Shown in pieces: positions 11,805 through 21,606 of a stretch of DNA of 64,000 nt. The DNA is from Pseudomonas phenolilytica. Its GTDB lineage: Bacteria > Pseudomonadota > Gammaproteobacteria > Pseudomonadales > Pseudomonadaceae. Numbering within the stretch: the stretch's first letter is position 1; each line of letters starts with the position of its first letter. The DNA lies in contig NZ_CP058908.1 of the NCBI RefSeq assembly GCF_021432765.1, forward strand, positions 3,858,747-3,922,746, read 5' to 3'. The notes beneath the pieces were generated by a model. That model was not told where the DNA came from. It made no database searches and saw nothing but the letters and a program-made list of their open reading frames with translations. Both the position numbers and the translations under genes were made by a program.

Positions 11805-12974
11805 CTAGCACTGGCGCGGCTTGAGCCGCGTGGCCAGCACCGCCATGATCGCCGCCATGCCCGCCAGCACCAGGAACGGCAGACGATAGCCACCGGACAG
11901 ATCGCGCCCGAGCCCGGCCAGCACCGGCGTCAGGCAGGCCAGGCTGTAGCCGGTGCAGAGCATCATCGCCGTCAGCCGGCTGACCGCCAGCGGCGTGCTC
12001 GCCTCGTACATGGGCAGCACCAGTGCCAACGAGAAGCTCGCATTGAGCACCACGCCCAGCAGCATGCAGACCAGCAGCGGCTGCCACTGCGGCACCAAGG
12101 CGATGGCACTCAGGCAAAGCGTCGCCAGCACGCCCGAGCCACACATCAGCAGGTGCCGCTGACCAAAGCGCTGCGCCAGCCACGGCGCGATGAAGGAACT
12201 CGGCAGGCCGATCATCATGAAGGCGCTGAAGAAGCCGTTGCTGTGCAGCATGCTGAAGCCCACTTCGTGATAGCGCGCGACCAGCCAGGTCGCCAGCGCG
12301 TAGAACAGCCCGGCCTGCAGCGCGAAGTACAGGCTGATCAGCCAGGCACGCGGCACGCGCCAGGGCAGCCCGGCACGCTGCTCCGGCGCCACGTCCGGCT
12401 GGTTCGGCAGACGCCACCACAGCGCCAGCGCGGCGAATGCCGGCAAGGCCCACAGCGCCAAGCCCCAGGTCCACTGGTGACCGAACAGCTCGCTCGCCGG
12501 CGCGGTGACCACCGCACCCAGCGTGCCACCCACGGCCATGCCCAGCGAATACCAGGCGGCGGCCTGGCCGATCCGCTCGAGGAAGTAGCGTTTGATGAAG
12601 CCCGACAGCAACGGCCCCGCCACCGCGATGCCGGCGCCGACCAGCGCGGCGGTCAGAATCAGCAGCGACGCCTGCTCGCCGAAAAGCCGTAGCAGCAAGG
12701 CTACCGCGATCAATCCGAGGCACAGGCCGATACTGCGCTCCAGGCCCAAGCGCAGCGCCAGCCGCGGAGCCAGCGGCGCCAGCAGGCCCATCAGCAGTAC
12801 CGGCAGCGCGGTGGTCAGGCTGATGGTGCTGCGGCTGAGGCCGAGTTCGATGGCGATCTGTTCGATCAGGGGGGCGAAGGAGGTGATACCAGGGCGCAGG
12901 TTGACAGCCGCCAGCAGCAGCGCGGCCATCAGCACCCAGCGGGAGGGTCTGTTCACAGCGGTTCCAACAGTCAT
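11805..12974 (-). CDS. MFS transporter, CynX/NimT type
   Basis: About 389 residues with twelve predicted membrane segments. RPGITSFAPLIEQI in the first loop and LPVLLMGLLAPLAPRLALRLG in the second helix pair match the cyanate/nitroimidazole (CynX/NimT) subgroup of the major facilitator superfamily. No cyanase gene is nearby, so the substrate is undetermined. The ATG at 12974 is the most likely start; a TTG 16 codons upstream is possible, and neither has a strong ribosome site. Confidence 0.82.
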   Translation of the reverse strand: MTVGTAVNRPSRWVLMAALLLAAVNLRPGITSFAPLIEQIAIELGLSRSTISLTTALPVLLMGLLAPLAPRLALRLGLERSIGLCLGLIAVALLLRLFGEQASLLILTAALVGAGIAVAGPLLSGFIKRYFLERIGQAAAWYSLGMAVGGTLGAVVTAPASELFGHQWTWGLALWALPAFAALALWWRLPNQPDVAPEQRAGLPWRVPRAWLISLYFALQAGLFYALATWLVARYHEVGFSMLHSNGFFSAFMMIGLPSSFIAPWLAQRFGQRHLLMCGSGVLATLCLSAIALVPQWQPLLVCMLLGVVLNASFSLALVLPMYEASTPLAVSRLTAMMLCTGYSLACLTPVLAGLGRDLSGGYRLPFLVLAGMAAIMAVLATRLKPRQC

Positions 12975-13040
12975 GGCAGGCGCCGGGGAGGCCACCCTAC
13001 TCCCAGCCCCGGGCGACGACAAGCCTCTTGAACCGATCGG

Positions 13041-13850
13041 TCAGCTTCCGACCTTGCTGCGCTTCTTCTCGGCCAATGCGGCCATTTCATCGTAGATCGC
13101 CTGCGGATTCTGTTGCTTGATCCGCCAGGCGATACGTCCTTCCTCGTGCGGCAGAATCATGAATTCGCCTGCGGCCACTCGCTGGTGGATGTAGTCGGCG
13201 ATATCCGCCGCGGTGATCGGCGAGGCCTCCAGCAACTTGCCGATCTGCGCCTTCATGTGTGGCGTCGGGCCGCGATAGGAGTCCAGCAGATTGGTCTGGA
13301 AGAACGACGGACACACCACGTGCACACCGATCTCTTGCTGGCGCAGTTCCACCAGCAGACTTTCCGACAGCGCCACCACACCGGCCTTGGCGACGTTGTA
13401 GTTACTCATGCCCGGCGCCTGCATGAGCGCAGCCATCGAGGCGATATTGATGAGCGTGCCACGACTCTTCTGCAGGAGCGGGAGGAACGCCTTGCACCCC
13501 TTGACCACGCCCATCAGGTTGATTGCGATCTGCCAGTCCCAATCCTCCAGCGACAGCTCGCTGAAGAAGCCGCCCGACGCTACGCCGGCGTTGTTCACCA
13601 CGATGTCGATGCCACCGAGCTTGTCTTCGCAGGCCTGAGCGAAGGCGATCAGCTGGCTGTAGTCGCGCACATCGCACCGCTGGACGAAGCCGTCGCCGCC
13701 GACGGCGCGAACCATTTCCAGGGTCTGCGCCAGCCCCGCCTCGTTGATGTCGGACAGCGCCAGGCGCCAGCCGTCGCGCGCCCAGCGCAGGGCGATCTCG
13801 CGGCCCAGCCCGGAGCCCGCTCCGGTAACCATCATGCGGTTCTGATTCAT
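13041..13850 (-). CDS. Short-chain dehydrogenase/reductase
   Basis: A 269-residue classical SDR. The NAD(P)-binding motif TGAGSGLG is at the N-terminus, NNAG at about residue 90, and the catalytic set is SMAA, then YNVAK. The C-terminal extension (PHEEGRIAWRIKQQ) is common in proteobacterial SDRs annotated only as oxidoreductases. GAGGG precedes the ATG at 13850. The substrate is not predictable; the gene appears monocistronic. Confidence 0.87.
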   Translation of the reverse strand: MNQNRMMVTGAGSGLGREIALRWARDGWRLALSDINEAGLAQTLEMVRAVGGDGFVQRCDVRDYSQLIAFAQACEDKLGGIDIVVNNAGVASGGFFSELSLEDWDWQIAINLMGVVKGCKAFLPLLQKSRGTLINIASMAALMQAPGMSNYNVAKAGVVALSESLLVELRQQEIGVHVVCPSFFQTNLLDSYRGPTPHMKAQIGKLLEASPITAADIADYIHQRVAAGEFMILPHEEGRIAWRIKQQNPQAIYDEMAALAEKKRSKVGS

Positions 13851-14011
13851 CGTGCAGCCCTCGTTATCCGATTCAATGGCAGCGAGTCTAGCGAAAGGCA
13901 TCTGGCCGCCCGGCATCCATCAGGGCGCTGAATGACCGGAACAAACCGCCAGGCGGATCGCTGGCACGGCGCGCGAAGGGCAACAGCCGGGTCGCTTTTT
14001 CGGCGGGCATG

Positions 14012-14042
14012 AAAAAGGCAGCCCGAAGGCTGCCTCTTTTTT
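14012..14042 (-). terminator. Intrinsic terminator downstream of actP
   Basis: GGCAGCC (14017-14023) and GGCTGCC (14028-14034) form a 7-bp stem with a 4-nt loop. A T-run follows on the minus strand just after the actP stop, and another on the plus strand, so the element can act in both directions. Its main role is to end the yjcH-actP transcript. Confidence 0.88.
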
Positions 14043-14058
14043 ACATCACGGACGATCG

Positions 14059-15717
14059 TCAGTGAGCAACGGCTCCCGTTGCACCCAGACCGGTCTGCGA
14101 ACGCACGAACTGCGGGAAGAAGCGGGCACGCTCGTCGCTGGCCATCGTCGACTTGTCGGTGATCGAGAAGAACCAGATACCGATGAAGGCCACAGCTACC
14201 GAGAACAGCGCCGGGTAGGAGTACGGGAAGATCGCCTCGGCGTTGCCCAGCACCTGCACCCACACGGTCGGGCTGAGGATGGTCAGGATCAGCGCGGTGA
14301 ACAGGCCCAGGGAACCACCGATCAGCGCACCACGAGTGGTCAGGTTCTTCCAGTACATGGAGAGGAACAGGACCGGGAAGTTGCAGCTGGCGGCGATGGA
14401 GAAGGCCAGACCCACCATGAAGGCGATGTTCTGCTTCTCGAAGGCCACACCGAGGATGATCGCAACCACACCCAGAGCCAAGGTGGTGCGCTTGGTCACC
14501 TTCATCTCGTCCTCTTCCTTGGCCTTGCCCTTCTTGATCACGCAGGCGTACAGGTCGTGAGACACGGCCGAAGCACCTGCCAGGGTCAGGCCGGCAACCA
14601 CCGCCAGGATGGTGGCGAAGGCCACAGCGGAGATGAAGCCGAGGAACAGGTTACCGCCAACCGCGTTGGCCAGGTGCACGGCCACCATGTTGGTGCCGCC
14701 GATGATGGCGCCAGTGGCATCCTTGTATTCCGGATTGGTGCTGACCAGTAGGATCGCGCCGAAACCGATGATAAAGGTCAGGATGTAGAAGTAGCCGATG
14801 AAGCCGGTGGCATAGAACACGCTCTTGCGGGCTTCCTTGGCATCGGAGACGGTGAAGAAGCGCATCAGGATGTGCGGCAGGCCAGCGGTACCGAACATCA
14901 GCGCCAGACCCAGGGAGATCGCCGAAACCGGATCGGTTACCAGACCACCCGGGCTCATGATGGCTTCGCCCTTGGTGTGGATCTTCACGGCTTCGGAGAA
15001 CAGGGTGCCGAAGTCGAAGCCCACATGCTTCATTACCATGATGGCCATGAAGCTGGCGCCGGACAGCAGCAGTACAGCCTTGATGATCTGTACCCAGGTG
15101 GTCGCCAGCATGCCGCCGAACAGCACGTAGCAAACCATCAGCACGCCGACCAGAACCACCGCAACGATGTAGTCCAGGCCGAACAGCAGCTGGATCAGCT
15201 TGCCGGCACCGACCATCTGGGCGATCAGGTAGAAGGCCACCACGGTCAGCGAACCCATCGCCGACAGGATGCGGATCTGGGTCTGACCGAGACGATAGGA
15301 GGCCACGTCGGAGAAGGTGAACTTACCCAGGTTGCGCAGGCGCTCGGCCATCAGGAACAGGATCAGCGGCCAGCCAACCAAGAAGCCGATGGAGTAGATC
15401 AGGCCGTCATAGCCGCTGGTGAACACCAGGGCGGAAATACCCAGGAACGACGCCGCGGACATGTAGTCGCCGGCGATCGCCAGGCCGTTCTGGAAGCCGG
15501 TGATGCTGCCGCCGGCGGTGTAGTAGTCGGACGTGGAGGTGTTGCGCTTGGCCGCCCACTTGGTGATACCCATCGTGAAGGCGATGAACACCACGAACAT
15601 GACGATGGCGGTCCAGTTGGTCGCCTGCTTCTGGACTTCGCCGGTGAGGGCTTCTCCCGCCAGCAGCATCGGGGAGGCTGCCAGTAGTGCGGCAGCGGAC
15701 AGCAAACGAGCGATCAT
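14059..15717 (-). CDS. actP: Cation/acetate symporter ActP
   Basis: A 552-residue sodium:solute symporter family member with a signal-like N-terminus, about 13 membrane helices, and ActP landmarks such as [19 protein letters not shown] and [12 protein letters not shown]. It takes up acetate and other short monocarboxylates. The start codon overlaps the stop of the upstream DUF485 gene by one base, showing translational coupling. The yjcH-actP pairing is the standard arrangement in gammaproteobacteria. Confidence 0.93.
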   Translation of the reverse strand: MIARLLSAAALLAASPMLLAGEALTGEVQKQATNWTAIVMFVVFIAFTMGITKWAAKRNTSTSDYYTAGGSITGFQNGLAIAGDYMSAASFLGISALVFTSGYDGLIYSIGFLVGWPLILFLMAERLRNLGKFTFSDVASYRLGQTQIRILSAMGSLTVVAFYLIAQMVGAGKLIQLLFGLDYIVAVVLVGVLMVCYVLFGGMLATTWVQIIKAVLLLSGASFMAIMVMKHVGFDFGTLFSEAVKIHTKGEAIMSPGGLVTDPVSAISLGLALMFGTAGLPHILMRFFTVSDAKEARKSVFYATGFIGYFYILTFIIGFGAILLVSTNPEYKDATGAIIGGTNMVAVHLANAVGGNLFLGFISAVAFATILAVVAGLTLAGASAVSHDLYACVIKKGKAKEEDEMKVTKRTTLALGVVAIILGVAFEKQNIAFMVGLAFSIAASCNFPVLFLSMYWKNLTTRGALIGGSLGLFTALILTILSPTVWVQVLGNAEAIFPYSYPALFSVAVAFIGIWFFSITDKSTMASDERARFFPQFVRSQTGLGATGAVAH

Positions 15718-16034
15718 TATTTTTGGGCCTCGTTGAGGATTTCCTGGTTGATACGGTCGAACTCGCCGTTGGCGCGCTGCACGTAGACTCCCGTCAGGCC
15801 GATGGCCAGGAAGATCAGGCCCAGGCCGGCAGGAATTCCCCAGGTGGTAACGGTTTGCGCACTGAGCTTGACGCCCAGCAGATGGGGTTCGAAAGCGATC
15901 ACCAGAATGAAGGCAAAATAGGCTGCCAGCATGATGATCGAAAGCAGCCAGGCGAAACGGCCACGCTTGGCGACCAGCTCCTGGAAGCGGGGATTGTTGT
16001 AGATCTGCTGGTAAGCATTGTCGTTATTGTGCAT
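15717..16034 (-). CDS. yjcH: YjcH-like DUF485 inner-membrane protein
   Basis: A 105-residue protein with two membrane helices ([19 protein letters not shown], then [18 protein letters not shown]) and the conserved N-terminus [19 protein letters not shown] of DUF485. It is the usual partner of ActP. The ATG at 16034 is preceded by GGAGAC on the minus strand. Codons 2-6 contain an A-rich CAATAACGACAA stretch resembling a Crc/Hfq target, which would fit carbon catabolite control of acetate uptake; that is inferred, not shown. Confidence 0.9.
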   Translation of the reverse strand: MHNNDNAYQQIYNNPRFQELVAKRGRFAWLLSIIMLAAYFAFILVIAFEPHLLGVKLSAQTVTTWGIPAGLGLIFLAIGLTGVYVQRANGEFDRINQEILNEAQK

Positions 16035-16502
16035 TGCAACTGTCTCCACGATCATTGCCCCCCAATGAGGACAGGGTGGCTACTTTAGGGCCGGATCGGC
16101 TGAATTCCACCCGACTTTGGTCTGACTTCGAGCGGCGCAAAGCAGCGAGCTAGAGCCAGCCAAACACCTTGAAACATTCTGCAAGCCTTATCTCACGGGG
16201 CCTCCAGCGTTTCGGAACGGTATTTGCTGAACATGACGGAAATCATTCTTCGGCACGCTGTATCGCCTAAAGGCGTATACGTTCGAGGCCTCTGCGGCGC
16301 GCCGACAGAAACCCGGTGACGCCGTTCTGCCACTACCCGCGAAACGAAGTCGAGCGACGCAGATCAAACCAATCGCGGGGCGGCGTGTCTGAGCCTCGCC
16401 CGTCCCGGTGACGACGAAACGCCGGAACGACGCACAGGAAAGGCTGCACGGCTCGACCCCGCATGACTGCCGGCCGCGCAGGTCGCTTTATGGAGAATTA
16501 GC
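16035..16502. other. Intergenic region with yjcH-actP promoter side and an imperfect hairpin
   Basis: These 468 bp separate divergent genes and hold no convincing coding frame. Both promoters must lie here, but I cannot place -35/-10 or -24/-12 elements with confidence. A near-palindrome, GTATCGCC (16260-16267) facing GGCGTATAC (16272-16280) across TAAA with one bulged base, could be an operator or RNA hairpin. The ribosome site GGAG for the hydrolase gene is at the right edge. Confidence 0.5.
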
Positions 16503-17792
16503 ATGCCGCTGCTGCCGCTCATCGCCCTGCTGGTCGTCTGTGTACTGCCAGTGCAGGCCGCCGATCTCAGTGCTGCCGAATACGGCTTTCCGCTGGACAA
16601 TCCGTTCGAGGCGACCATCGCCACAACCCCGCTCGAACTGCGCCCGGCGGTGCCGGCCGACGACGAGATCGATCAGGCCGACTACAGCCTGCGCCTGCGC
16701 CCGGAGCGCGAATTCACGCTGCCGGACAATTTCTGGCCGGTCAAACGCCTGGGCTACCGGCTCGCACGTCAGGCCGGGCCGGCGCCGCTGATCTTCATCA
16801 TCTCCGGCACGGGCGCGCACTACGCCAACGGCAAGACCGAGGCGCTCAAGCGGTTGTTCTACGGCGCCGGCTTCCATGTGGTGCAGCTCTCCTCGCCCAC
16901 CAGTTACGACTTCATGGCCGCTGCCTCGCGCTATGCGACACCGGGCCTGAGCCAGGACGATGCCAAGGATCTCTACCGGGTCATGCAGGCAGTGCGTGCG
17001 CAGCAGCGCAAATTGCCGGTGACCGAGTTCCACCTGCTCGGCTACAGCCTGGGCGCGCTGCACGCCGCCTTCGTCAGCCAGCTCGACGAGACGCGGCAGA
17101 GCTTCGGCTTCAAGCGCGTGCTGCTGCTCAACCCGCCGGTCAACCTCTATACCTCGATCAGCAACCTGGACAAGCTGGTGCAGACCCGGGTCGAAGGCAT
17201 CGACAACAACACCACGTTCTACGAGGTCGTGCTGGACAAGCTGACCCGCTACTACCGCCACAAGGGCTACATCGACCTCGACGAAGCCATGCTCTACGAC
17301 TTCCAGCAGTCGCCGCTGCGGCTCAGCGACGAGCAGATGGCGATGCTGATCGGCACGGTGTTCCGCTTCTCCGCGGCGGACATCGCCTTTACCTCGGACC
17401 TGATCAACCGTCGCGGACTGATCACGCCGCCCGACTACCCGATCGACGAAGGCACCAGCCTGGAACCGTTCTTCAAGCGTGCACTGCTATGCGACTTCGA
17501 CTGCTACATCGTCGATCAGCTGATTCCCATGTGGCGTGTGCAGTACGACGGCGGCAGCCTCACCCAGATGATTCAGCAGGTCAGCCTCTATGCGCTCGAG
17601 AACTACCTGCGCAGCGCCGACAAGATTGCCGTGATGCACAACGCCGATGATCTGATCCTCGGCCCCGGCGACATCGGCTTTCTGCGGCGCACCTTCGGCG
17701 AGCGGCTGACGCTGTACCCGCGCGGAGGGCATTGCGGCAACCTCAACTATCGCGTCAATACCGCGCAGATGCTGGAGTTCTTCCGTGGCTAG
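16503..17792 (+). CDS. Exported alpha/beta-hydrolase-fold protein
   Basis: A 429-residue protein with a signal peptide (LLPLIALLVVCVLPVQAA). The lipase/esterase nucleophile elbow GYSLG has its Ser at residue 182; HNADDLILG (acid) and GGHCGNLNY (His) near the C-terminus complete a plausible triad. Oxyanion-type IISGTGAH precedes it. The stop codon overlaps the start of the MlaA-like gene, so the two products probably act together at the envelope, perhaps on lipids. The substrate is unknown. Confidence 0.78.
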   Translation: MPLLPLIALLVVCVLPVQAADLSAAEYGFPLDNPFEATIATTPLELRPAVPADDEIDQADYSLRLRPEREFTLPDNFWPVKRLGYRLARQAGPAPLIFIISGTGAHYANGKTEALKRLFYGAGFHVVQLSSPTSYDFMAAASRYATPGLSQDDAKDLYRVMQAVRAQQRKLPVTEFHLLGYSLGALHAAFVSQLDETRQSFGFKRVLLLNPPVNLYTSISNLDKLVQTRVEGIDNNTTFYEVVLDKLTRYYRHKGYIDLDEAMLYDFQQSPLRLSDEQMAMLIGTVFRFSAADIAFTSDLINRRGLITPPDYPIDEGTSLEPFFKRALLCDFDCYIVDQLIPMWRVQYDGGSLTQMIQQVSLYALENYLRSADKIAVMHNADDLILGPGDIGFLRRTFGERLTLYPRGGHCGNLNYRVNTAQMLEFFRG

Positions 17793-18555
17793 GTTCTCTT
17801 TGCTGTTGTCGCTGCTGTTCGCCAGTGCCGCGGCCTGGGGCGAAACCTCGAATATCGACGAGGATGGTTTCACCCACCCGCTGCGCGATCTCGAATTCAA
17901 TCCCGGCCTCGACCAGCGCGAGTTCGAGCGCGCAACCTTCAAGGCGCTGGACGTCTATGACCCCTTCGAGTCGTTCAACCGGCGCATGTATCACTTCAAC
18001 TACCGCCTGGACCAGTGGGTGATGCTGCCGGTGGTGCGCGGCTACGTTTACGTCACCCCCCGCCTGGTGCGCACCGGGGTGAGCAACTTCTTCAGCAACC
18101 TCGGCGAGCTGCCGACCCTGGCCAACAGCGTGCTGCAGCTCAAGGGCGAGCGGGCGATGAACGCGACGGCACGCTTTCTGTTCAACACCATCATCGGTGT
18201 CGCCGGCCTGTGGGACCCGGCGACACGCATGGGCCTGCCTCGCCAGCCGGAGGATTTCGGCCAGACACTGGGGCATTACGGCGTCCCCAGCGGCCCGTAC
18301 CTGATTCTCCCGGCACTCGGCCCGTCCAACCTGCGCGACAGCACCGGACTGGTCACCGACTTCGCCATCGAACGGCAGGTGGACTATTTCGGCTACGCCG
18401 AGGCTAGCGGCGGGCAGTTCGGCCTGACGGCGCTGCGCGTGGTGGATATCCGCTACAGCACCGACTTCCGCTACGGCCAGCTCAACTCACCGTTCGAGTA
18501 TGAAAAGGTGCGCTACGTCTACAGCCGGGCGCGTGATCTGCAGATTGCGGAATGA
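17785..18555 (+). CDS. MlaA/VacJ-family protein lacking a lipobox
   Basis: A 256-residue MlaA-domain protein: YDPFESFNRRMYHFNYRLD at the N-terminus, then LPVVRGYVYVTPRLVRTGVSNF and GQTLGHYGVPSGPYLILP. MlaA normally is an outer-membrane lipoprotein that removes surface-exposed phospholipids with the Mla pathway. Here the signal sequence (SLLLSLLFASAAAWGE) has no cysteine, so it should be cleaved by signal peptidase I and not lipidated. GTG is the start, inside the upstream hydrolase stop. It is probably a second MlaA paralogue coupled to the hydrolase. Confidence 0.88.
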   Translation: MARFSLLLSLLFASAAAWGETSNIDEDGFTHPLRDLEFNPGLDQREFERATFKALDVYDPFESFNRRMYHFNYRLDQWVMLPVVRGYVYVTPRLVRTGVSNFFSNLGELPTLANSVLQLKGERAMNATARFLFNTIIGVAGLWDPATRMGLPRQPEDFGQTLGHYGVPSGPYLILPALGPSNLRDSTGLVTDFAIERQVDYFGYAEASGGQFGLTALRVVDIRYSTDFRYGQLNSPFEYEKVRYVYSRARDLQIAE

Positions 18556-18564
18556 TCCACAGGA

Positions 18565-19509
18565 TCAGCCGCGCCGCTTTCTACGCCGACCGTAGAGGCT
18601 CGGCTCGCCTTCCGGACGCGTCTTGAAGCGCCGATGCGCCCAGAGGTATTGCTCCGGCAGCGCGCCGACCGCTTCCTCGACCCATTGATTGATGCGCCGG
18701 CAGTCGGCCTCTTCATTCTCGCCTGGGAAATTCTCCAGCGGCGGATGAATCACCAGTCGATAGCCCGAGCCGTCGGCCAGACGCTCCTGAGTGAACGGCA
18801 CCACCAGCGCCCGCCCCAGGCGCGCGAACTTGGTAGTGGCGGTGACGGTTGCCGCCTGGATGCCGAACAGCGGCACGAACAGGCTCTGCTTGCGCCCGTA
18901 GTCCTGATCCGGCGCGTACCAGATGGCGCGGCCGGCGCGCAGCACCTTGAGCATGGCGCGCACGTCCTCACGCTCAATGGCGGTGGCGTCGCGATTGTGC
19001 CGTTCGCGCCCGCGACGCTGGATGAAATCGAACAGCGGGTTCTTGTGCTCGCGGTACATGCCGTCGATGGTGTGGCGCTGGCCCAGCAACGCGGCACCGA
19101 TCTCCAGCGTGGTGAAATGCAGCGCCATCAGGATCACGCCCTGCCCCGCCGCCTGTGCGCGCTGCAGGTGTTCCAGCCCCTCGACATGCGCCAGGCGCTG
19201 CAGGCGTGCTTGCGGCCACCACCAGCTCATGGCCATCTCGAAGAAGGCGATGCCGGTGGAAGCGAAGTTTTCCTTCAGCAGCCGCTCGCGCTGCTCCTGG
19301 CTCAGTTCAGGGAAGCACAGCTCCAGGTTGCGCCGCGCGATTTTCCGGCGCGAACCGGCGACGGCATACATCAACCGGCCAAGCAGACGCCCCAGACACA
19401 ACAGCCACGGATACGGCAATTGCACCAGCAGCCAGAGCAACCCCAGCCCCAGCCAGAGCAGCCAGAAACGCGGATGCAGGAAGTACGGGCGAAAGTGAGG
19501 ACGTTCCAT
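18565..19509 (-). CDS. lpxL: Lipid A lauroyl acyltransferase (LpxL/HtrB family)
   Basis: About 314 residues with an N-terminal membrane anchor (FWLLWLGLGLLWLLVQLPYP) and the LPLAT catalytic motif MALHFTTLE (HX4E-type). A second block is YAPDQDYGRKQSLFVPLFG. It transfers a secondary acyl chain to Kdo-lipid IVA in the inner membrane. The start MERPHF at 19509 is preferred by family length; a start ten codons upstream is possible. It converges on the MlaA-like gene; the two stop codons sit in a short TGATCC-ACA-GGATCA palindrome. Confidence 0.87.
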   Translation of the reverse strand: MERPHFRPYFLHPRFWLLWLGLGLLWLLVQLPYPWLLCLGRLLGRLMYAVAGSRRKIARRNLELCFPELSQEQRERLLKENFASTGIAFFEMAMSWWWPQARLQRLAHVEGLEHLQRAQAAGQGVILMALHFTTLEIGAALLGQRHTIDGMYREHKNPLFDFIQRRGRERHNRDATAIEREDVRAMLKVLRAGRAIWYAPDQDYGRKQSLFVPLFGIQAATVTATTKFARLGRALVVPFTQERLADGSGYRLVIHPPLENFPGENEEADCRRINQWVEEAVGALPEQYLWAHRRFKTRPEGEPSLYGRRRKRRG

Positions 19510-19658
19510 AGCGAGCTCGAAGCGGGTGAAGCCGCGCATTCTATCGGGAAAAACGCTGCAAAACCGAGCCGCTGGCCCCGGCGGCAGTCCATGTTCGCTG
19601 TTGCAGGCCGCGCCGCACCCCGCTATAAGTCCTCGCCATTTACCGCCGCAGGCAGACC

Positions 19659-20384
19659 ATGAGCCAAGCCGACTCCTCTCCCCAAGCCCCCGTCTTCCAG
19701 CTCAAGGGCAGCATGCTCGCCATCACCGTGCTGGAGATTGTCCGCAACGACCTCGACGCCCTCGACGAACAGCTGGCGGCCAAGGTCGAGCAGGCACCAG
19801 ACTTCTTCAACAACACACCGCTGGTACTGGCCCTGGACAAGCTCCCCGCCGATGGTGCGGATGTCGACCTCGCCGCCCTGATCGCGCTATGCCGCAAGCA
19901 CGGCCTGCGCACACTGGCGGTTCGTGCCGCCCAGCCGGCCTATATCAGCGCTGCCGAGGGGCTCGATATCCCGGTACTGCCGCCCTCCGGCGCACGCGAG
20001 CGCAAGGTCGACCTGGCGAGCAAGGCACCTGCCAAACCCGCCGAACCGGTCTATCGCCCGACGCGTGTGGTGACCACGCCGATCCGCGGCGGCCAGCAGG
20101 TCTATGCCCAGGGCGGCGACCTGATCGTGCTCGCCGCGGTCAGCCCCGGCGCGGAACTTCTCGCCGATGGCAACATCCATGTGTACGGTCCGCTGCGCGG
20201 GCGCGCGCTGGCGGGCATCAAGGGCGACGCCAATGCGCGCATTTTCTGCCAGCAACTGGCCGCCGAGATGATCTCGATCGCCGGTCAGTACAAGGTGGCC
20301 GAAGACCTGCGCCGCGAGCCGCTGTGGGCCGAATCGGTGCAGATCCGGCTCGCCGGCGACGTGTTGAACATCACCCGCCTTTAA
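19659..20384 (+). CDS. minC: Septum-site inhibitor MinC
   Basis: A 241-residue protein. The N-terminal domain (about 1-105) inhibits FtsZ assembly. A proline/alanine linker ([18 protein letters not shown]) leads to the C-terminal beta-helix, with [25 protein letters not shown] and [17 protein letters not shown], which binds MinD and mediates dimerisation. It is the first gene of minCDE, with a 91-bp gap before minD. Confidence 0.94.
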   Translation: MSQADSSPQAPVFQLKGSMLAITVLEIVRNDLDALDEQLAAKVEQAPDFFNNTPLVLALDKLPADGADVDLAALIALCRKHGLRTLAVRAAQPAYISAAEGLDIPVLPPSGARERKVDLASKAPAKPAEPVYRPTRVVTTPIRGGQQVYAQGGDLIVLAAVSPGAELLADGNIHVYGPLRGRALAGIKGDANARIFCQQLAAEMISIAGQYKVAEDLRREPLWAESVQIRLAGDVLNITRL

Positions 20385-20475
20385 CGGATACTTCCGCGAA
20401 TTTTTCCGCACCGAAATGGCTTCCCGCGCCGCTCAGGCCGACGAGGCCGATTTTTCACATTTAGGGTGAAGCACC

Positions 20476-21291
20476 TTGGCCAAGATCCTCGTAGTCACTT
20501 CCGGCAAAGGTGGCGTCGGCAAGACCACCACCAGCGCCGCCATCGGAACCGGCCTCGCTCTGCGCGGGCACAAGACCGCCGTGGTCGACTTCGACGTCGG
20601 CCTGCGTAATCTGGACCTGATCATGGGCTGCGAGCGTCGCGTGGTTTACGACTTCGTCAACGTCATCAATGGCGACGCGACCCTCGGCCAGGCCTTGATC
20701 AAGGACAAGCGCCTGGAGAACCTCTACGTCCTCGCCGCCAGCCAGACCCGCGACAAGGACGCCCTGACGCTCGAAGGCGTCGGCAAGGTGATCGATGAGC
20801 TGAGCAAGACTTTCGAGTACGTGATCTGCGACTCCCCGGCCGGTATCGAAAAGGGCGCGCACCTGGCCATGTACTACGCCGACGAAGCAATCGTGGTGAC
20901 CAACCCGGAAGTATCGTCGGTACGCGACTCCGACCGCATGCTCGGCCTGCTGGCCAGCAAATCGCGCCGCGCCGAGAACGGCCAGGAGCCGATCAAGGAG
21001 CACCTGCTGCTGACTCGCTACAACCCCGAGCGCGTCAACAAGGGCGAAATGCTCGGCGTCGAAGACGTCGAGGAAATTCTTTCCATCCGCCTGCTCGGCG
21101 TGATCCCGGAATCCCAGGCGGTGCTCAAGGCGTCCAACCAGGGCATCCCGGTGATCCTCGACGACCAGAGCGACGCAGGCCAGGCCTATAGCGACGCCGT
21201 AGACCGTCTGCTCGGCAAGGAAGTGGCCCACCGCTTCCTCGACGTGAAGAAGCCCGGCTTCCTGCAGCGACTCTTTGGAGGCCGCGAATGA
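20476..21291 (+). CDS. minD: Septum-site ATPase MinD
   Basis: A 271-residue ParA/MinD ATPase with deviant Walker [11 protein letters not shown] at residues 9-18, [10 protein letters not shown], and a C-terminal amphipathic membrane-targeting helix (FLQRLFGG). The start is TTG at 20476, since the [14 protein letters not shown]-terminus is conserved and no ATG fits; AGGGTGAA lies upstream. ATP-bound MinD sits on the membrane, recruits MinC, and is released by MinE. The stop overlaps the minE start (ATGA). Confidence 0.95.
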   Translation: MAKILVVTSGKGGVGKTTTSAAIGTGLALRGHKTAVVDFDVGLRNLDLIMGCERRVVYDFVNVINGDATLGQALIKDKRLENLYVLAASQTRDKDALTLEGVGKVIDELSKTFEYVICDSPAGIEKGAHLAMYYADEAIVVTNPEVSSVRDSDRMLGLLASKSRRAENGQEPIKEHLLLTRYNPERVNKGEMLGVEDVEEILSIRLLGVIPESQAVLKASNQGIPVILDDQSDAGQAYSDAVDRLLGKEVAHRFLDVKKPGFLQRLFGGRE

Positions 21292-21545
21292 ACCTTTTCG
21301 ATTTCTTTCGCGAGCGCAAGAAGAAGGAAACGCCCGCCGCCATCGCGAAGGAGCGTCTGCAGATCATCGTTGCGCATGAACGCGGCCAGCGCACCCAGCC
21401 GGACTACCTGCCTGCACTGCAGAAGGAGCTGGTGGAGGTGATCCGCAAGTACGTCAACATCGATCAGGATCAGGTCCAGGTGGCGCTGGAGGACCAGGGC
21501 AGCTGCTCGATCCTCGAGCTGAACATCACCCTGCCGGATCGCTGA
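21288..21545 (+). CDS. minE: Cell division topological specificity factor MinE
   Basis: An 85-residue protein with the N-terminal membrane-binding segment [20 protein letters not shown], the MinD-contact helix [12 protein letters not shown] and a C-terminal dimerisation domain ending LELNITLPD. It stimulates MinD ATPase and drives pole-to-pole oscillation. It is translationally coupled to minD by a 4-bp overlap and followed by a strong terminator. Confidence 0.95.
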   Translation: MNLFDFFRERKKKETPAAIAKERLQIIVAHERGQRTQPDYLPALQKELVEVIRKYVNIDQDQVQVALEDQGSCSILELNITLPDR

Positions 21546-21565
21546 GCGACCCGGTTGTTTCAGAA

Positions 21566-21594
21566 ACGGCGGCCTCGGGCCGCCGTCTTCGTTT
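21566..21594 (+). terminator. Intrinsic terminator of minCDE
   Basis: ACGGCGGCC (21566-21574) and GGCCGCCGT (21578-21586) make a 9-bp stem with a TCG loop, followed by CTTCGTTT. It lies 20 bp after the minE stop and ends the minCDE message before the pseudouridine synthase gene. Confidence 0.85.
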
Positions 21595-21606
21595 GTGGAA
21601 AAGCAC

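Noticed and set aside
16364..16624. Short frames at the left of the exported hydrolase gene
   Set aside because: They overlap the signal peptide coding region of a well-supported gene and have no ribosome site or similarity.
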